Of a stretch of 64,000 nt of DNA, positions 37,370 through 47,022 are shown in pieces. The position numbers and the translations under genes are program-made. The notes under the pieces were generated by a model. It was not told the DNA's origin and did not search any database. It saw only the letters and a list, made by a program, of their open reading frames with translations. Origin of the DNA: Fischerella sp. CENA71. Its GTDB lineage: Bacteria > Cyanobacteriota > Cyanobacteriia > Cyanobacteriales > Nostocaceae. The stretch covers positions 1 to 64,000 of the forward strand of contig JANBVI010000075.1 of the NCBI GenBank assembly GCA_024239075.1, given 5' to 3'. Positions within the stretch are counted from its first letter, which is position 1, and the number at the start of each line of letters is the position of its first letter.

Positions 37370-37960
37370 GTGGTCTCTCCCTCTTCTCCTTTCATAAATC
37401 ATTCTCATAAAACTATCACTCGGTATTTGAAACAACGCTCTTTTATCCCACTTCCACCAAATATACTCTGGAAGATTGAAAAAGGAGTAGTACGAAATTT
37501 AACCTGGCATGAAGACGGTACACTCGTCACTTTAGGTATTTGGGGACCAGGAGATGTTGTTGGTAGAAGTTTATCAAAAATAGAACCATATGAAATAGAA
37601 TGCTTAACCAAAGTAGAAGTTAGTATTTTTCCTGTAAATGAATCCTATCAACTCACAGAGATATTACTAGCACAGATAGAACAAGCAGAAGCATTAATGA
37701 TGATTCGCAGCTACAAAACAGTAGAAATTATGCTAATTAAATTGTTGAGTTGGTTAGCTAAAAAATTTGGTCGTGCAGTAGAAAATGGTCAATTAATTGA
37801 TTTACGTCTAACTCATCAGGACATTGCAGAAATGTTAAATTCAACTCGCGTGACGATTACGAGAGTTCTCACTAATTTAGAAGAAAGAGGACTAATTCAT
37901 CGACTGCCTTTACATCGAATTGTGCTGAAAGAAGAACAGATATGGCACTATGAAATATAG
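37370..37960 (+). CDS. Crp/Fnr-family regulator, probably CysR-like
   Basis: The protein is 196 aa with a GTG start at 37370 and AGGAG about 8 bases upstream. A short cyclic-nucleotide-binding-like beta domain (about residues 30-105; LGIWGPGDVVGRSL) is joined by a long helix to a Crp-type helix-turn-helix at about 147-185 (LRLTHQDIAEMLNSTRVTIT). The cNMP pocket looks reduced, as in regulators that do not bind cAMP. It converges on a sulfate-transport cluster. In Synechococcus PCC 7942 a Crp-type CysR sits in the sulfate-permease region, so the same role is likely. Confidence 0.82.
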   Translation: MVSPSSPFINHSHKTITRYLKQRSFIPLPPNILWKIEKGVVRNLTWHEDGTLVTLGIWGPGDVVGRSLSKIEPYEIECLTKVEVSIFPVNESYQLTEILLAQIEQAEALMMIRSYKTVEIMLIKLLSWLAKKFGRAVENGQLIDLRLTHQDIAEMLNSTRVTITRVLTNLEERGLIHRLPLHRIVLKEEQIWHYEI

Positions 37961-38062
37961 GAGTATGATTAGTATTTAGTAATGAGTGCTGAGTAGTTGA
38001 TTGTTGGTAGTTGGTTGTTTATTTTTGATGCTTCCAAATACCTAGCACATAATAAATAACAA

Positions 38063-38401
38063 CTAACAATACCAACTATCTCCATCAGCATTTGGCTTAC
38101 CTATAATTTTTAAATTTAGAGATGCTAAGTAACTTAAGCCAGACGAAATTTGTGACGTATCGCCCTTGATTTGTACATCAAAGCATCCCTCATTATCTGC
38201 ATTTTTTTCTAAACTAGCTCCAGTAATATTTACTACCAAGCCATAGTTTGAAATTAATTGAGAAATTATAGGTTTGTGTTGATAACATTGAGGAATATAA
38301 AGACGAAGACGAATTTGAGTAGTACTGTTGTATTTTGATATCTTTGATAAGAAAGATAGTTTGCTTTCCTTTACGTTTTGATGATGATTTAATGTCCTCA
38401 T
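38063..38401 (-). CDS. Stand-alone NIL-domain protein
   Basis: This 112-aa protein carries one NIL-like domain in residues 28-110 (IRLRLYIPQCYQHKPIISQL, then NYGLVVNITGASLE and GCFDVQIKGD). NIL domains are ferredoxin-fold modules best known from the C-terminus of the methionine ABC ATPase MetN, where they sense methionine. It is the last of three such genes downstream of cysW. GWFDLE of the family is changed to GCFDVQ here. No membrane segment is present. Confidence 0.8.
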   Translation of the reverse strand: MRTLNHHQNVKESKLSFLSKISKYNSTTQIRLRLYIPQCYQHKPIISQLISNYGLVVNITGASLEKNADNEGCFDVQIKGDTSQISSGLSYLASLNLKIIGKPNADGDSWYC

Positions 38402-38459
38402 TGTCTTTATCTAATCATAATTTTTATTTGTATTTTTTTGAAAAGCAATTACTATCTAA

Positions 38460-39074
38460 TCAAGAATTAATAAAAAAACTTTGCAAATAACTAAAGCTAG
38501 AAAAAAGCTGATCTTGTCTCCCCCAAATCTCTAAGTCAAACCAACCATCATTTTGGACATCAGGTTTTAGTAAAGCTGCGGTAATATTAACTGTTACCCC
38601 ATAGCGAGAAACTAATTCAGAAATTACAGGTTTGTTGTAATGATTTTTCGAGATACACAATTGTAAGCGTAGTATATTTGTTTGATTGTTGGAGATTTGT
38701 GAATAGATTTGGTCTTCCCATTTTGTTACTAAATCAGGATGGTCACTGCGATTTATATTATCTGAAATTGGAAAAGGCTGAGAGTGTTCACTAGCCAGAA
38801 TATTTCCTACAATACCTATTTGCATCAGATCCACACCTATTCGTTGCAAATAGGAGAGGCTATTAATAACTTGTTCTGGATTACCCTGAAGTTCTAAATC
38901 GAACCAGCCACAGCTATCAATATCTACTGTAAGAGAAGCTGCTTTAATGTTAATTGTGAGATTGTAGCGGGAGATTAATCGAGAAATTACAGGTTGCCGA
39001 TGGTAATGCTGAGGAACTCGAATCCGAATGTGGACTGGAGGTATTTTTGCAGTTCTAGATTTAAAGGTAGTCAT
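38460..39074 (-). CDS. Tandem NIL-domain protein
   Basis: This 204-aa protein has two NIL-like domains, at about residues 13-88 (HYHRQPVISRLISRYNLTIN, CGWFDLELQG) and 127-204 (HYNKPVISELVSRYGVTVN, DGWFDLEIWG), separated by a polar linker. A duplicated stand-alone form is unusual. It is cytoplasmic by sequence. It lies between two single-domain NIL genes in the minus-strand sulfate cluster, with gaps of 58 and 158 bases. Confidence 0.82.
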   Translation of the reverse strand: MTTFKSRTAKIPPVHIRIRVPQHYHRQPVISRLISRYNLTINIKAASLTVDIDSCGWFDLELQGNPEQVINSLSYLQRIGVDLMQIGIVGNILASEHSQPFPISDNINRSDHPDLVTKWEDQIYSQISNNQTNILRLQLCISKNHYNKPVISELVSRYGVTVNITAALLKPDVQNDGWFDLEIWGRQDQLFSSFSYLQSFFINS

Positions 39075-39232
39075 ACAAAATAGTGGAAAATATAAATGTT
39101 AATAGCAGGAGCGCAGGGATCATCCCAAATGTTTGAAATGTTGCGCTCTTATAGTAATTAGTTGTTAGTTATTGATGTTTTAAACAATTAACAAACAACA
39201 ACCAACAACCAAACACCAGCAAACAATTATTT

Positions 39233-39499
39233 TTACCAATTACCGATGTTGCTGTCTTCCCAAATTTCCAGTTCTAATTCTTTGAGATAATTCAGCCCAC
39301 TATCAATTTGTTCAGACGTTCCTTTTAACTCTAGGTCAAACCAACCATCACCAATGGCATTAGCTCCGAGAATAGCAGCAGAGATATTCACTGTCAGACC
39401 GTAGTCAGAAACTAAGCGAGAGATAACAGGTTCCTGACGATAGTCTTTGGGAATTCTGATGCGAATTCGTTTGTTGGTAAGGGTATTGTGAGAAGCCAT
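39233..39499 (-). CDS. Stand-alone NIL-domain protein
   Basis: This 88-aa protein is a single complete NIL-like domain (IRIRIPKDYRQEPVISRLVS, DYGLTVNISAAIL, GWFDLELKGTSEQID). AGGAG lies 9 bases before the ATG. It follows cysW by 87 bases on the same strand, so it is probably transcribed with sbpA-cysT-cysW. The context suggests a sulfur-compound sensor or regulator of the transporter; this is inference. Confidence 0.85.
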   Translation of the reverse strand: MASHNTLTNKRIRIRIPKDYRQEPVISRLVSDYGLTVNISAAILGANAIGDGWFDLELKGTSEQIDSGLNYLKELELEIWEDSNIGNW

Positions 39500-39556
39500 A
39501 TGAATTCTCCTATTCCAGTTTTAATTTATCAGTCATTGCTCATTAGTTTCTTTCTT

Positions 39557-39592
39557 AACAAATGACAAATGACAAATAACAAATGACTAATG
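39557..39592. repeat. AAATGAC-type heptamer repeat at the cysW stop
   Basis: About five degenerate 7-base units (AAATGAC, AAATAAC, AAATGACT) lie between the NIL gene and cysW and run into the cysW stop codon. Confidence 0.7.
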
Positions 39593-40486
39593 ACCCTTTG
39601 TTGATTTGATTCCTGTTTTCCGTTCTAAGATCCCCTTCAACACCAAAGTTACGACTGCAAGCAGCGCTAGGATTACAGCAGCTGAATAGGCTGCTTCTGT
39701 TTCATACTGTTTGTAAGCATCCTCTACAAACAGAGGCATACTCTGGGTTTTACCAGCGATGTTTCCAGAGACTACCGAAACTGCGCCGAATTCACCCATT
39801 GCTCTGGCGTTGGTTAAAATTAAGCCGTAAAGCAAACCCCAACGGATATTCGGTAATGTCACACGCCAGAATGTTTGCCAGCTGTTTGCACCTAGAGTTT
39901 GCGCTGCTTCTTCCTGATCGCTTCCTAACTCTTCTAGCACCGGAATGACTTCACGCGCCACAAAAGGCATACTGACAAAAGCTGTAGCCAGTAACATCCC
40001 AGGAAAAGCAAAAATAATTTTGATTCCATGTTCTTGCAACCAACCGCCAAACCAGCCATTTCGTCCGTAGAGTAGCACGAGCATTAAACCAGCGACGACG
40101 GGCGAAATTGAAAAAGGTAGGTCTATAATACTCAAAATCAAAGTGCGACCAGGAAATTTGTGACGAGCGATCGCCCAAGCTGCACATAAACCAAATATAG
40201 TATTTACTGGTACAGCGATTAAAGCCAATAATACTGTCAACTTTGCCGCATTTAGAAAATTTGGTTCTGTCAGATTAGAAAGAAATGGCCCAACTCCATT
40301 TTTGAATGCTTGGTAAAAAACGTTGACAGCAGGAATATATAGCATCAATGCTAAATATCCCAGCGCCACTCCAATTAATATGACTGGAACAAAATTCCTT
40401 GGCTGCCTTGGCTTTTGTTTGTTGGGGTTAGCTTCTGTTGTATGAAAATGAGGTTGTGGAAAAGAGGCTTCTTCATTTTGTGTCAT
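39587..40486 (-). CDS. cysW: Sulfate ABC transporter permease CysW
   Basis: This 299-aa inner-membrane permease pairs with CysT to import sulfate or thiosulfate. It has about six membrane segments and the EAA loop [40 protein letters not shown] is typical of CysW. A polar N-terminal tail of about 30 residues precedes the first helix. Its start overlaps the cysT end by 14 bases, indicating translational coupling. The TAG stop abuts AAATGAC-type heptamers, which encode the last two residues. Confidence 0.93.
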   Translation of the reverse strand: MTQNEEASFPQPHFHTTEANPNKQKPRQPRNFVPVILIGVALGYLALMLYIPAVNVFYQAFKNGVGPFLSNLTEPNFLNAAKLTVLLALIAVPVNTIFGLCAAWAIARHKFPGRTLILSIIDLPFSISPVVAGLMLVLLYGRNGWFGGWLQEHGIKIIFAFPGMLLATAFVSMPFVAREVIPVLEELGSDQEEAAQTLGANSWQTFWRVTLPNIRWGLLYGLILTNARAMGEFGAVSVVSGNIAGKTQSMPLFVEDAYKQYETEAAYSAAVILALLAVVTLVLKGILERKTGIKSTKGH

Positions 40487-41357
40487 ATCTTCTTGCCCAA
40501 CTTTGTAAGAAATTAATTCCTAGCAATATCAGCAAGGAAATCACTAGTAGTACCATGCCAATTACCGTTGCACCGGAATAGTCATACTGTTCTAAACGTT
40601 GGAAAATCAGTACAGGTGCAATCAAATCTTTAAAGGGAGTGTTGGAAGATATGATCACCGTCGAGCCGTATTCGCCAACAGCACGGGAGAAACCCAAGGC
40701 TACACCTGTCAAAATTGTGGGAAATAAAGGCGGTAAAATCACTTTCCAAAAAGTCTGCCATTGGGATGCACCCAAAGACCAAGCAGCTTCTTCGATTTCT
40801 TTCTCCATTTCCTGAAGCACGGGTTGTACTGTCCGTACTATAAAAGGCAGTGAGATAAAAATCATCGCCACTGCTACACCCAAACTAGTAAAGGAAATTT
40901 TGATACCAAAAGGGGCAAACAGCGAACCAATCCAGCCATTATCGCTGTAGACTGTGGCTAGCGTTAAACCTGCTACTGCTGTTGGCAATGCAAACGGTAA
41001 ATCTACGGTGGCATCAATCAATCTTTTGCCTGGAAAATCATAACGAACTAATACCCAAGCAATTAAAGTACCAAAAACACCATTGAGTAAAGCTGTTACC
41101 AATGCCGTCGCAAAAGTTACTGTATATGCTGACAAAGCAATGGGACTAGTAGCAATTTGCCAAAACTCAGTCGGAGATTTAGTCGCCGCTTTCAAAAACA
41201 TGGCAGCGATTGGGACAATTAACATCACTGTTAGATATCCCAAGGTAATTCGCCATGTCCAAGGAAGATGGAAAAATTGATCCAAAAACTTCTTCCAGTC
41301 TGGAGTCTTGCTTCTAGCTTTTTGTTGAGGTGATGATGAAGGAGAGGATACGGTCAT
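40473..41357 (-). CDS. cysT: Sulfate ABC transporter permease CysT
   Basis: This 294-aa permease starts from ATG 41357 ([12 protein letters not shown]); an upstream in-frame start at 41423 lies in repeat-like sequence after sbpA. It has six membrane segments, the EAA loop [20 protein letters not shown], and [20 protein letters not shown], a CysT signature. It follows sbpA by 83 bases and overlaps cysW, forming the core sulfate-uptake operon. The ATPase CysA is not in this window and must be encoded elsewhere. Confidence 0.93.
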   Translation of the reverse strand: MTVSSPSSSPQQKARSKTPDWKKFLDQFFHLPWTWRITLGYLTVMLIVPIAAMFLKAATKSPTEFWQIATSPIALSAYTVTFATALVTALLNGVFGTLIAWVLVRYDFPGKRLIDATVDLPFALPTAVAGLTLATVYSDNGWIGSLFAPFGIKISFTSLGVAVAMIFISLPFIVRTVQPVLQEMEKEIEEAAWSLGASQWQTFWKVILPPLFPTILTGVALGFSRAVGEYGSTVIISSNTPFKDLIAPVLIFQRLEQYDYSGATVIGMVLLVISLLILLGINFLQSWARRYDTK

Positions 41358-41440
41358 GGGGACAAAACAATTAAAAATTAAAAATTGGGAAGAGAGACAA
41401 GGGAAGGGAGAAATTTCTCCCAATGCCCATTGACCAATGA

Positions 41441-42598
41441 CTAACGCTTAATTTTTGATTGAATTTGGTCAAAAACTGCTCCATCTGCAAAAAATTTCTT
41501 TTGCACTTCAGCCCATCCGCCGTAGTCTTGAACAGTTCCCAGATTACTTACTTTTGTATATTTATCAGCAAGTGCTTTGAGTTCTTTGTTTTGAGCTACT
41601 GCTTCATCTAGAGGTCGGAATCCTAATTTCGCAAATTCCTGTTGTGCTTCTGGAGTGAAGAGGTATTGAACAAAAGCTTCTGCTACTTCACGAGTACCGT
41701 GCTTATCAACGTTCTTGTCTACTATTGCAATTGGGTTGTCGATGGAAATATTCACATCTGGAACTACATAATCAACTTTTTCACCCTTCTGTTGTGCCAG
41801 AATCACTTCGTTTTCGTAGTTAATTAAGGCGTCTCCTTGACCTTGTTTGGCGAAAGCATCAGTAGCTTCACGGGCGTCTTTAGTTAAGATTGGGACGTTA
41901 GTGTAGACTTTGGTGACAAAGTCGAGGGCTTTGTCTTCTCCTCCACCTGTTTTAATGGCTGAGTTCCACAGTGCCAGAAAGTTCCAACGAGCAATACCCG
42001 ATGTTTTAGGGTCAGCAGTAATTACCTTGATGTCACCTTTTCCTAAGTCTGCCCAAGTCTTGATATTCTTGGGATTACCTGAGCGAGTGATGAGGGCAGC
42101 AACAGTCTTAGAGACGATCGCATTATTTGGGAGTTCTTTTTCCCATCCAGGTTCAATAAGTCCGGCCTTCTCAATTTTTTGAGTGTCTAAAGCCAGCGCT
42201 AGGTGAACTACATCTGCTTCCAAACCATCGATCACTGCACGAGTTTGGGAACCAGAACCACCATAGCTTTGTTTAAAGGTAACGTTTTGGTTATGCTCTT
42301 GCTTCCATTTTTCTACAAATTTGGGGATAATAGCATCGTGAGCAGCTTTGGTAACGGCAAAGGAAACGAGAGTTACTTCGACATCTTGCTTGTTGTTTGC
42401 TGCTGAAACAGGACTAGCTGTGGAGTCACTGACAGTATTGTTGCCATTACCGCCAGAACAGGATGCGATCGCCACACTTAGACTCACTCCAACCAAAGCA
42501 AGTGATAAAAAACCTTTTATTGAGTTAACTCTCACCCCACCAGTGATTTTTAATAAAGTTTGTCTTGATTTTGTAAAAAGACGCTGCCACGAACTCAT
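41441..42598 (-). CDS. sbpA: Sulfate-binding protein
   Basis: This 385-aa extracytoplasmic solute-binding protein delivers sulfate to CysT/CysW. The N-terminal region has a positively charged stretch, a hydrophobic core and a lipobox-like IASC, so it may be a lipoprotein. Family motifs are [38 protein letters not shown] and INYENEV. It is the first gene of the transporter operon. The stop TAG is followed at once by TCATTGG heptamers. Confidence 0.93.
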   Translation of the reverse strand: MSSWQRLFTKSRQTLLKITGGVRVNSIKGFLSLALVGVSLSVAIASCSGGNGNNTVSDSTASPVSAANNKQDVEVTLVSFAVTKAAHDAIIPKFVEKWKQEHNQNVTFKQSYGGSGSQTRAVIDGLEADVVHLALALDTQKIEKAGLIEPGWEKELPNNAIVSKTVAALITRSGNPKNIKTWADLGKGDIKVITADPKTSGIARWNFLALWNSAIKTGGGEDKALDFVTKVYTNVPILTKDAREATDAFAKQGQGDALINYENEVILAQQKGEKVDYVVPDVNISIDNPIAIVDKNVDKHGTREVAEAFVQYLFTPEAQQEFAKLGFRPLDEAVAQNKELKALADKYTKVSNLGTVQDYGGWAEVQKKFFADGAVFDQIQSKIKR

Positions 42599-42755
42599 TC
42601 GATTTACCCCGTTTACTTAAAATCTACTATTAGTCGGTCGGCTTATAGTAATAATGGTTTAGTTGTGAGTTATATTACATGCGTGCAGATCAAAAATCAA
42701 GAGAAAAACTACGCATTATTGGTAGGAAATGTGAATATTTCCTGAAAGTTTTATA

Positions 42756-43382
42756 TCACTGAATCACATCTAGCAAACTCTGCAACATTAAATAAACAGA
42801 AGTCGCTCCTGGATCTTGATGTCCTATACTTCGTTCTCCCAAATAACTAGCGCGACCTTTTTTAGCTTGCATAGGTATTGTATCTTGCATTCCCTTTTCT
42901 GCTGCTGCTAGAGCTTGTTGCATTGCTGACAATGTATCTTCGCCTTCTGTCACAGCTTGTCCAAAAGCTGCTACAGCTGGCGAAAAGGCATCCACCATTG
43001 TTTTATCGCCTAGTTGTGCTTTTCCCCTGCTAATGATACCATCTAATCCCGCTTGTAACATAGCCAGCATATCTTGCTCGCTAATTTCTTGTTTGCCAGC
43101 TACTACCGTACTTGCTCGTAGAAATAATGTGCCATACAGTGGACCGCTTGCACCACCAACTGTGGAGATTAGGGTCATACTCACCATTTTCAAAATACTA
43201 CCGATATCTTGATCTGCAACAGTTGGCAACTGAGTAATTACCTTTTTAAAGCCACGTTCCATATTGATACCATGATCAGCATCACCTATGGCTGCATCTA
43301 ATTCTGTTAAGTAGTCTTTGTTTGCTTCGACTGTAGTTGCAAATCTTTGCAACCACTGCAAAATCTGCTCTGTTGTTACCAT
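42756..43382 (-). CDS. dhaL: Dihydroxyacetone kinase subunit DhaL
   Basis: The protein is 208 aa from ATG 43382, chosen because GAGG is 7 bases upstream; an ATG two codons earlier is too close to it. DhaL binds the nucleotide and phosphorylates dihydroxyacetone held by DhaK. The Mg-binding aspartates are in AAIGDADHGINM, and STVGGASGPLYGTLF and IGHQDPGA are conserved. dhaK is on the same strand but 2.2 kb upstream, with an opposing gene between. No dhaM is present, so whether ATP or a PTS donor is used is unclear. Confidence 0.9.
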   Translation of the reverse strand: MVTTEQILQWLQRFATTVEANKDYLTELDAAIGDADHGINMERGFKKVITQLPTVADQDIGSILKMVSMTLISTVGGASGPLYGTLFLRASTVVAGKQEISEQDMLAMLQAGLDGIISRGKAQLGDKTMVDAFSPAVAAFGQAVTEGEDTLSAMQQALAAAEKGMQDTIPMQAKKGRASYLGERSIGHQDPGATSVYLMLQSLLDVIQ

Positions 43383-43494
43383 CTTCATACCTCATACTGA
43401 ACGCAGATATCATAAAAAATATCCGAGTTTTTACGGTTTTGGCAATGAATAAATGTAAAAAGGAGTAGTAAAGTATTTAAGAGAACATCCGCTT

Positions 43495-45480
43495 GTGTTT
43501 TTTGCTAAAGCCTCTATTTTAAAACAAATTCCCTGCTTGATTTTCGTGGCTGTTGTCACTTCTACTTGTGCTGAATATAGCAAAAATGCTGAGATTCAAA
43601 TCGCACAAGCTAGCCCAAGTGTGCCAGAAAATATTGTTTTTCCCAAAAATGTAGGTGTAATAGATGTTACTGCTCCAGAATATGGAGCGATACCCAATGA
43701 TGGAAAGGATGACACAAAGGCTATTCAAAAAGCACTCAATAAATTTCCTGCTCAAGGACGAATTATTTACTTACCAAACGGTATTTATGATATTTCTAAT
43801 AGTCTACATTGGCCAGCTGGAGAGCGTAACCGCTCCGATTATAAATATACTACACTACAAGGACAAACTCGCGATCGCGTAATTATTCGCCTTCAAGATC
43901 AATCTCCTTTATTCCAGGACGGCAACAAACCTCGACCGGTCATTTCCACAGGATTCGATCCAGATTTAGATCCCAATTCAGAAGAATTCAAAGCAAGTAT
44001 AGCGGCTCAACGTTTTGGTAATTCTGTAAGAAATCTGACTATTAACATTGGAAAAAATAATCCCGGTGCAGAGGGATTGAATTTTGTTGCTAATAATCAA
44101 GGAGCAGTCAGAAGCGTCAAGATTATCTCTGAAGACAAAAAGGGAGCTACTGGTTTAGCTTTAACTCATGGTGAAATTGGTCCTCTTTTGATTGAGGATG
44201 TAGAAATTGTTGGTTTTGATTATGGTGTGCGTACCAATAACGCTATTAATGGTATTACCATGCAGAATATTACTGTCCGCGATCAAAATTTTGCAGGTAT
44301 TTTTAATAATGGACAAGTAATGAGCCTAGAGGGTTTTAATAGCATTAATTCTGTATCGGCAATTATCAATGGTATTGAGCCTAATGGAGGTCTCGATCCT
44401 GGTAGTACTTTGACGCTAGTAAATGCTAAACTATTTGGTCGCGATCGCGCTAATAAACTGCCAGGAATTTCTTCGGCTGGTTTTATTTATACTAGAAATT
44501 TAGTTTCTTCTGGATATAAAGAAATTCTTCTAAATAAGGCAAAAGAAGGGAAAAATACATTCAAAGATGCCAATAGTCAAGAATTTACATCCCACCCCAT
44601 AATTTCACAATTTCCTTCACCATCAAAGTCACTGCAACTTCCCATTAAACAGTTTCCTAAGTTGAAATGGGATGAACCCAAAAATTGGGTGAATGTTGAG
44701 AAATTTGGCGCAATTGCCAACGATAATAAAGATGATACAGCTGCTTTTCAAAAGGCAATTGATTCTGGCGCCACAACAGTAGTTGTACCTGGTGGGAAAG
44801 GAACATTTATAATTGACGGTTCTCTGCGACTACGAAGTAAAGTAGAAAGATTTACTAGTACAGGAGGAACACTGAATGGCAAAGGAGAAATAGTAGCAGA
44901 TAATGGCAGTAAACCAACACTGATTATTGAAAACTTCTTTGTTGATTTTGGTTCTAAGTTGAGATGGAAAAATGTGGCTAATAGAACTGTTGTTTATCGC
45001 AGTATTAGTCACCTAAGCTTAGAAAGTAACGGTGCTGGAGATATGTTTATTGATGATGCTGTGATGGGTAAATTGAGGTTTTTAAATCCTGCTCAAGATA
45101 TTTGGGTACGCCAAGTCAATCCCGAAGGTGGTTCCGAGACTAATATAATTAATAATGGAGCAAAATTGTGGATTCTCGGTTTGAAAACAGAGCAAGGTAA
45201 GACAAAAATTGAAACTAAAAATGGCGGCTTAACTGAAGTTTTGGGTGGACTAGTTTATGCTGCTGGTGAACAAAAGCCCCAAGAGCCTCTTTTTCGGATT
45301 ACTAATGCTTCTGCTGCTTTTATTGGTATTGCTGAAGCTTATTTTGATAATGATACCTACCAAATATGGGTAGAAGAAACACGAGGAAAACAAACTAAAA
45401 AGCTGATGAAAGATCAACTTCCTGGTAGATACACAGCTAATGGTAGAGTTTTGATGTTATATACGGGTTTTAAAGAGTAA
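43495..45480 (+). CDS. Secreted pectate-lyase-fold (right-handed beta-helix) protein
   Basis: This 661-aa protein starts with GTG 43495 and a signal-peptide-like stretch (LKQIPCLIFVAVVTSTCAEY). Two regions begin with the pectate-lyase-3 pattern: APEYGAIPNDGKDDTKAIQK near residue 60 and EKFGAIANDNKDDTAAFQKA near 403. Each leads into parallel beta-helix repeats. Such proteins cleave or bind polysaccharides outside the cell, but no catalytic residues can be assigned with certainty. It lies between dhaL and dhaK on the opposite strand. The TAA stop is followed at once by TGTCATTTG repeats. Confidence 0.85.
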   Translation: MFFAKASILKQIPCLIFVAVVTSTCAEYSKNAEIQIAQASPSVPENIVFPKNVGVIDVTAPEYGAIPNDGKDDTKAIQKALNKFPAQGRIIYLPNGIYDISNSLHWPAGERNRSDYKYTTLQGQTRDRVIIRLQDQSPLFQDGNKPRPVISTGFDPDLDPNSEEFKASIAAQRFGNSVRNLTINIGKNNPGAEGLNFVANNQGAVRSVKIISEDKKGATGLALTHGEIGPLLIEDVEIVGFDYGVRTNNAINGITMQNITVRDQNFAGIFNNGQVMSLEGFNSINSVSAIINGIEPNGGLDPGSTLTLVNAKLFGRDRANKLPGISSAGFIYTRNLVSSGYKEILLNKAKEGKNTFKDANSQEFTSHPIISQFPSPSKSLQLPIKQFPKLKWDEPKNWVNVEKFGAIANDNKDDTAAFQKAIDSGATTVVVPGGKGTFIIDGSLRLRSKVERFTSTGGTLNGKGEIVADNGSKPTLIIENFFVDFGSKLRWKNVANRTVVYRSISHLSLESNGAGDMFIDDAVMGKLRFLNPAQDIWVRQVNPEGGSETNIINNGAKLWILGLKTEQGKTKIETKNGGLTEVLGGLVYAAGEQKPQEPLFRITNASAAFIGIAEAYFDNDTYQIWVEETRGKQTKKLMKDQLPGRYTANGRVLMLYTGFKE

Positions 45481-45510
45481 TGTCATTTGTTATTTGTCAT
45501 TTGTTATTGG
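45481..45510. repeat. TCATTTG-type heptamer repeat after the pectate-lyase gene
   Basis: About four degenerate 7-base units (TGTCATT TGTTATT TGTCATT TGTTATT) begin immediately after the TAA stop codon. Confidence 0.7.
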
Positions 45511-45596
45511 TTAGAGTTTTAGTACTGGTTATGTATCCTAACTCGCGTTTTGTTTATTCTGGGCGACTTATTTATGATTTTTGTTGAATAATTGAG

Positions 45597-46670
45597 TTAA
45601 ATTCCCCAGCGCAAGCTTGTGGTTTTTACAGGTGCATCCCACAGGTGAATCATCTCGTCATCTAGCTTAAGTAGAGTAATCGAACAACCTTGCATATCTA
45701 AGGAAGTAATATAAGCACCAATTAAGTTTCGCACTATTTGCAGTCCATGTTTTTGACAAATCTCTGCGAGTTTGCGGTAGATGATATACAACTCAGAAAT
45801 CGGCGTACCACCCATACTATTAACAAAAGCTAACAGGCGATCGCCTTTGGCAAAATTTGCATTTACCAATTCCACTTCTTGCCATTCACCTGTTTTTTCG
45901 TCCCATTCTCGTAGTGTGCGAGTATAGGATGCATCTTCAATAATTGATAGCGCTAACATCTCAGCAACTTCATCTGCTGATTTTAGATTCATACGTTCTC
46001 TTCCGGGTTCACCGTGAATCCCGATACCGATCTCCATTTCTTGGTTCCCAAGTGTAAACGTTGGTGTACCTTTGGCTGGTACTGTACAGGAAGTCAGAGC
46101 CATACCCATACTCCGTCCATGCAAGTTTACGCGCCTACACAAAGAAGCTAGTTGTTGTAAATCATACCCCTGTTGGGCTGCGGCACCACAGATTTTTTCT
46201 GCTAATACTGTTGTTCCGACACCCCGGCGTCCTTGAGTATAAAGACTGTCTTTGACTGCAACATCATCATCAATTAAGATATTCAGCACCTGGATACCTT
46301 CACTTCTTGCTAACTCTGTTGCCATTTCAAAATTCATCACATCGCCGGAGTAGTTCTTCACGATGTATAAAATTCCCGCTTCACCATTTACAGCCTTGGC
46401 TGCTGCGAGCATTTGATCAGGGGTAGGCGAAGTAAAAACCTCCCCAGGACAAGCAGCATCCAGCATTCCCATCCCTACAAAACCCGCGTGCATCGGTTCG
46501 TGTCCACTACCACCCCCAGATATAATTGCTACTTTGCCTTTGATAGGTGCATCAGTTCGATAGACAAAATAAGGATCAAAATTGACTTGAATCAGATCCG
46601 GGTGAGCGATCGCCATACCTTCTAAACTTTCGCGCACAAAATCAGGGGGATTGTTGATGAGTTTTTTCAT
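45597..46670 (-). CDS. dhaK: Dihydroxyacetone kinase subunit DhaK
   Basis: This 357-aa substrate-binding subunit links dihydroxyacetone covalently through His219 in [25 protein letters not shown] (51-66) and [11 protein letters not shown] are conserved. It works with DhaL to make dihydroxyacetone phosphate. It is transcribed on the minus strand toward, but well separated from, dhaL. Full-length, cytoplasmic. Confidence 0.93.
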   Translation of the reverse strand: MKKLINNPPDFVRESLEGMAIAHPDLIQVNFDPYFVYRTDAPIKGKVAIISGGGSGHEPMHAGFVGMGMLDAACPGEVFTSPTPDQMLAAAKAVNGEAGILYIVKNYSGDVMNFEMATELARSEGIQVLNILIDDDVAVKDSLYTQGRRGVGTTVLAEKICGAAAQQGYDLQQLASLCRRVNLHGRSMGMALTSCTVPAKGTPTFTLGNQEMEIGIGIHGEPGRERMNLKSADEVAEMLALSIIEDASYTRTLREWDEKTGEWQEVELVNANFAKGDRLLAFVNSMGGTPISELYIIYRKLAEICQKHGLQIVRNLIGAYITSLDMQGCSITLLKLDDEMIHLWDAPVKTTSLRWGI

Positions 46671-47022
46671 ATTTTGCTGACTGAGAATTAATAAGCAAAT
46701 ATCTTTATCTATCTAAAGAGTATAAAATTTTTCCTTAAATATCTTGCTGAAGAAAATAGAAGACATGAGAAAAAATAGGCGATCGCTAATTGAAACAGTT
46801 ATTCCTCAAAAATTAATGTTTATGTTTGGCGAACTGGTATATCACAAAACAAGATTTATTTATATTTTTATTTATACAAATAATTAATTAAAACTGCCTG
46901 CTTTAATCAAGCAATTAAATATTTTATAACACTCAATTAGCTGTATTCTAAGCAATAGATTTACTCAAAATTGCAATCACTCTGTAATTTTTTACATACA
47001 TCTACCCAAAGAAAGATTTTCA
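46671..47022. other. Intergenic region, AT-rich
   Basis: This 352-base gap lies between divergent dhaK and a secreted protein gene. A 40-codon ORF at about 46765-46887 has no ribosome site and was not called. Confidence 0.45.

Noticed and set aside
46765-46887. 40-codon ORF upstream of the secreted protein gene
   Set aside because: AT-rich translation with no ribosome site or recognisable features.
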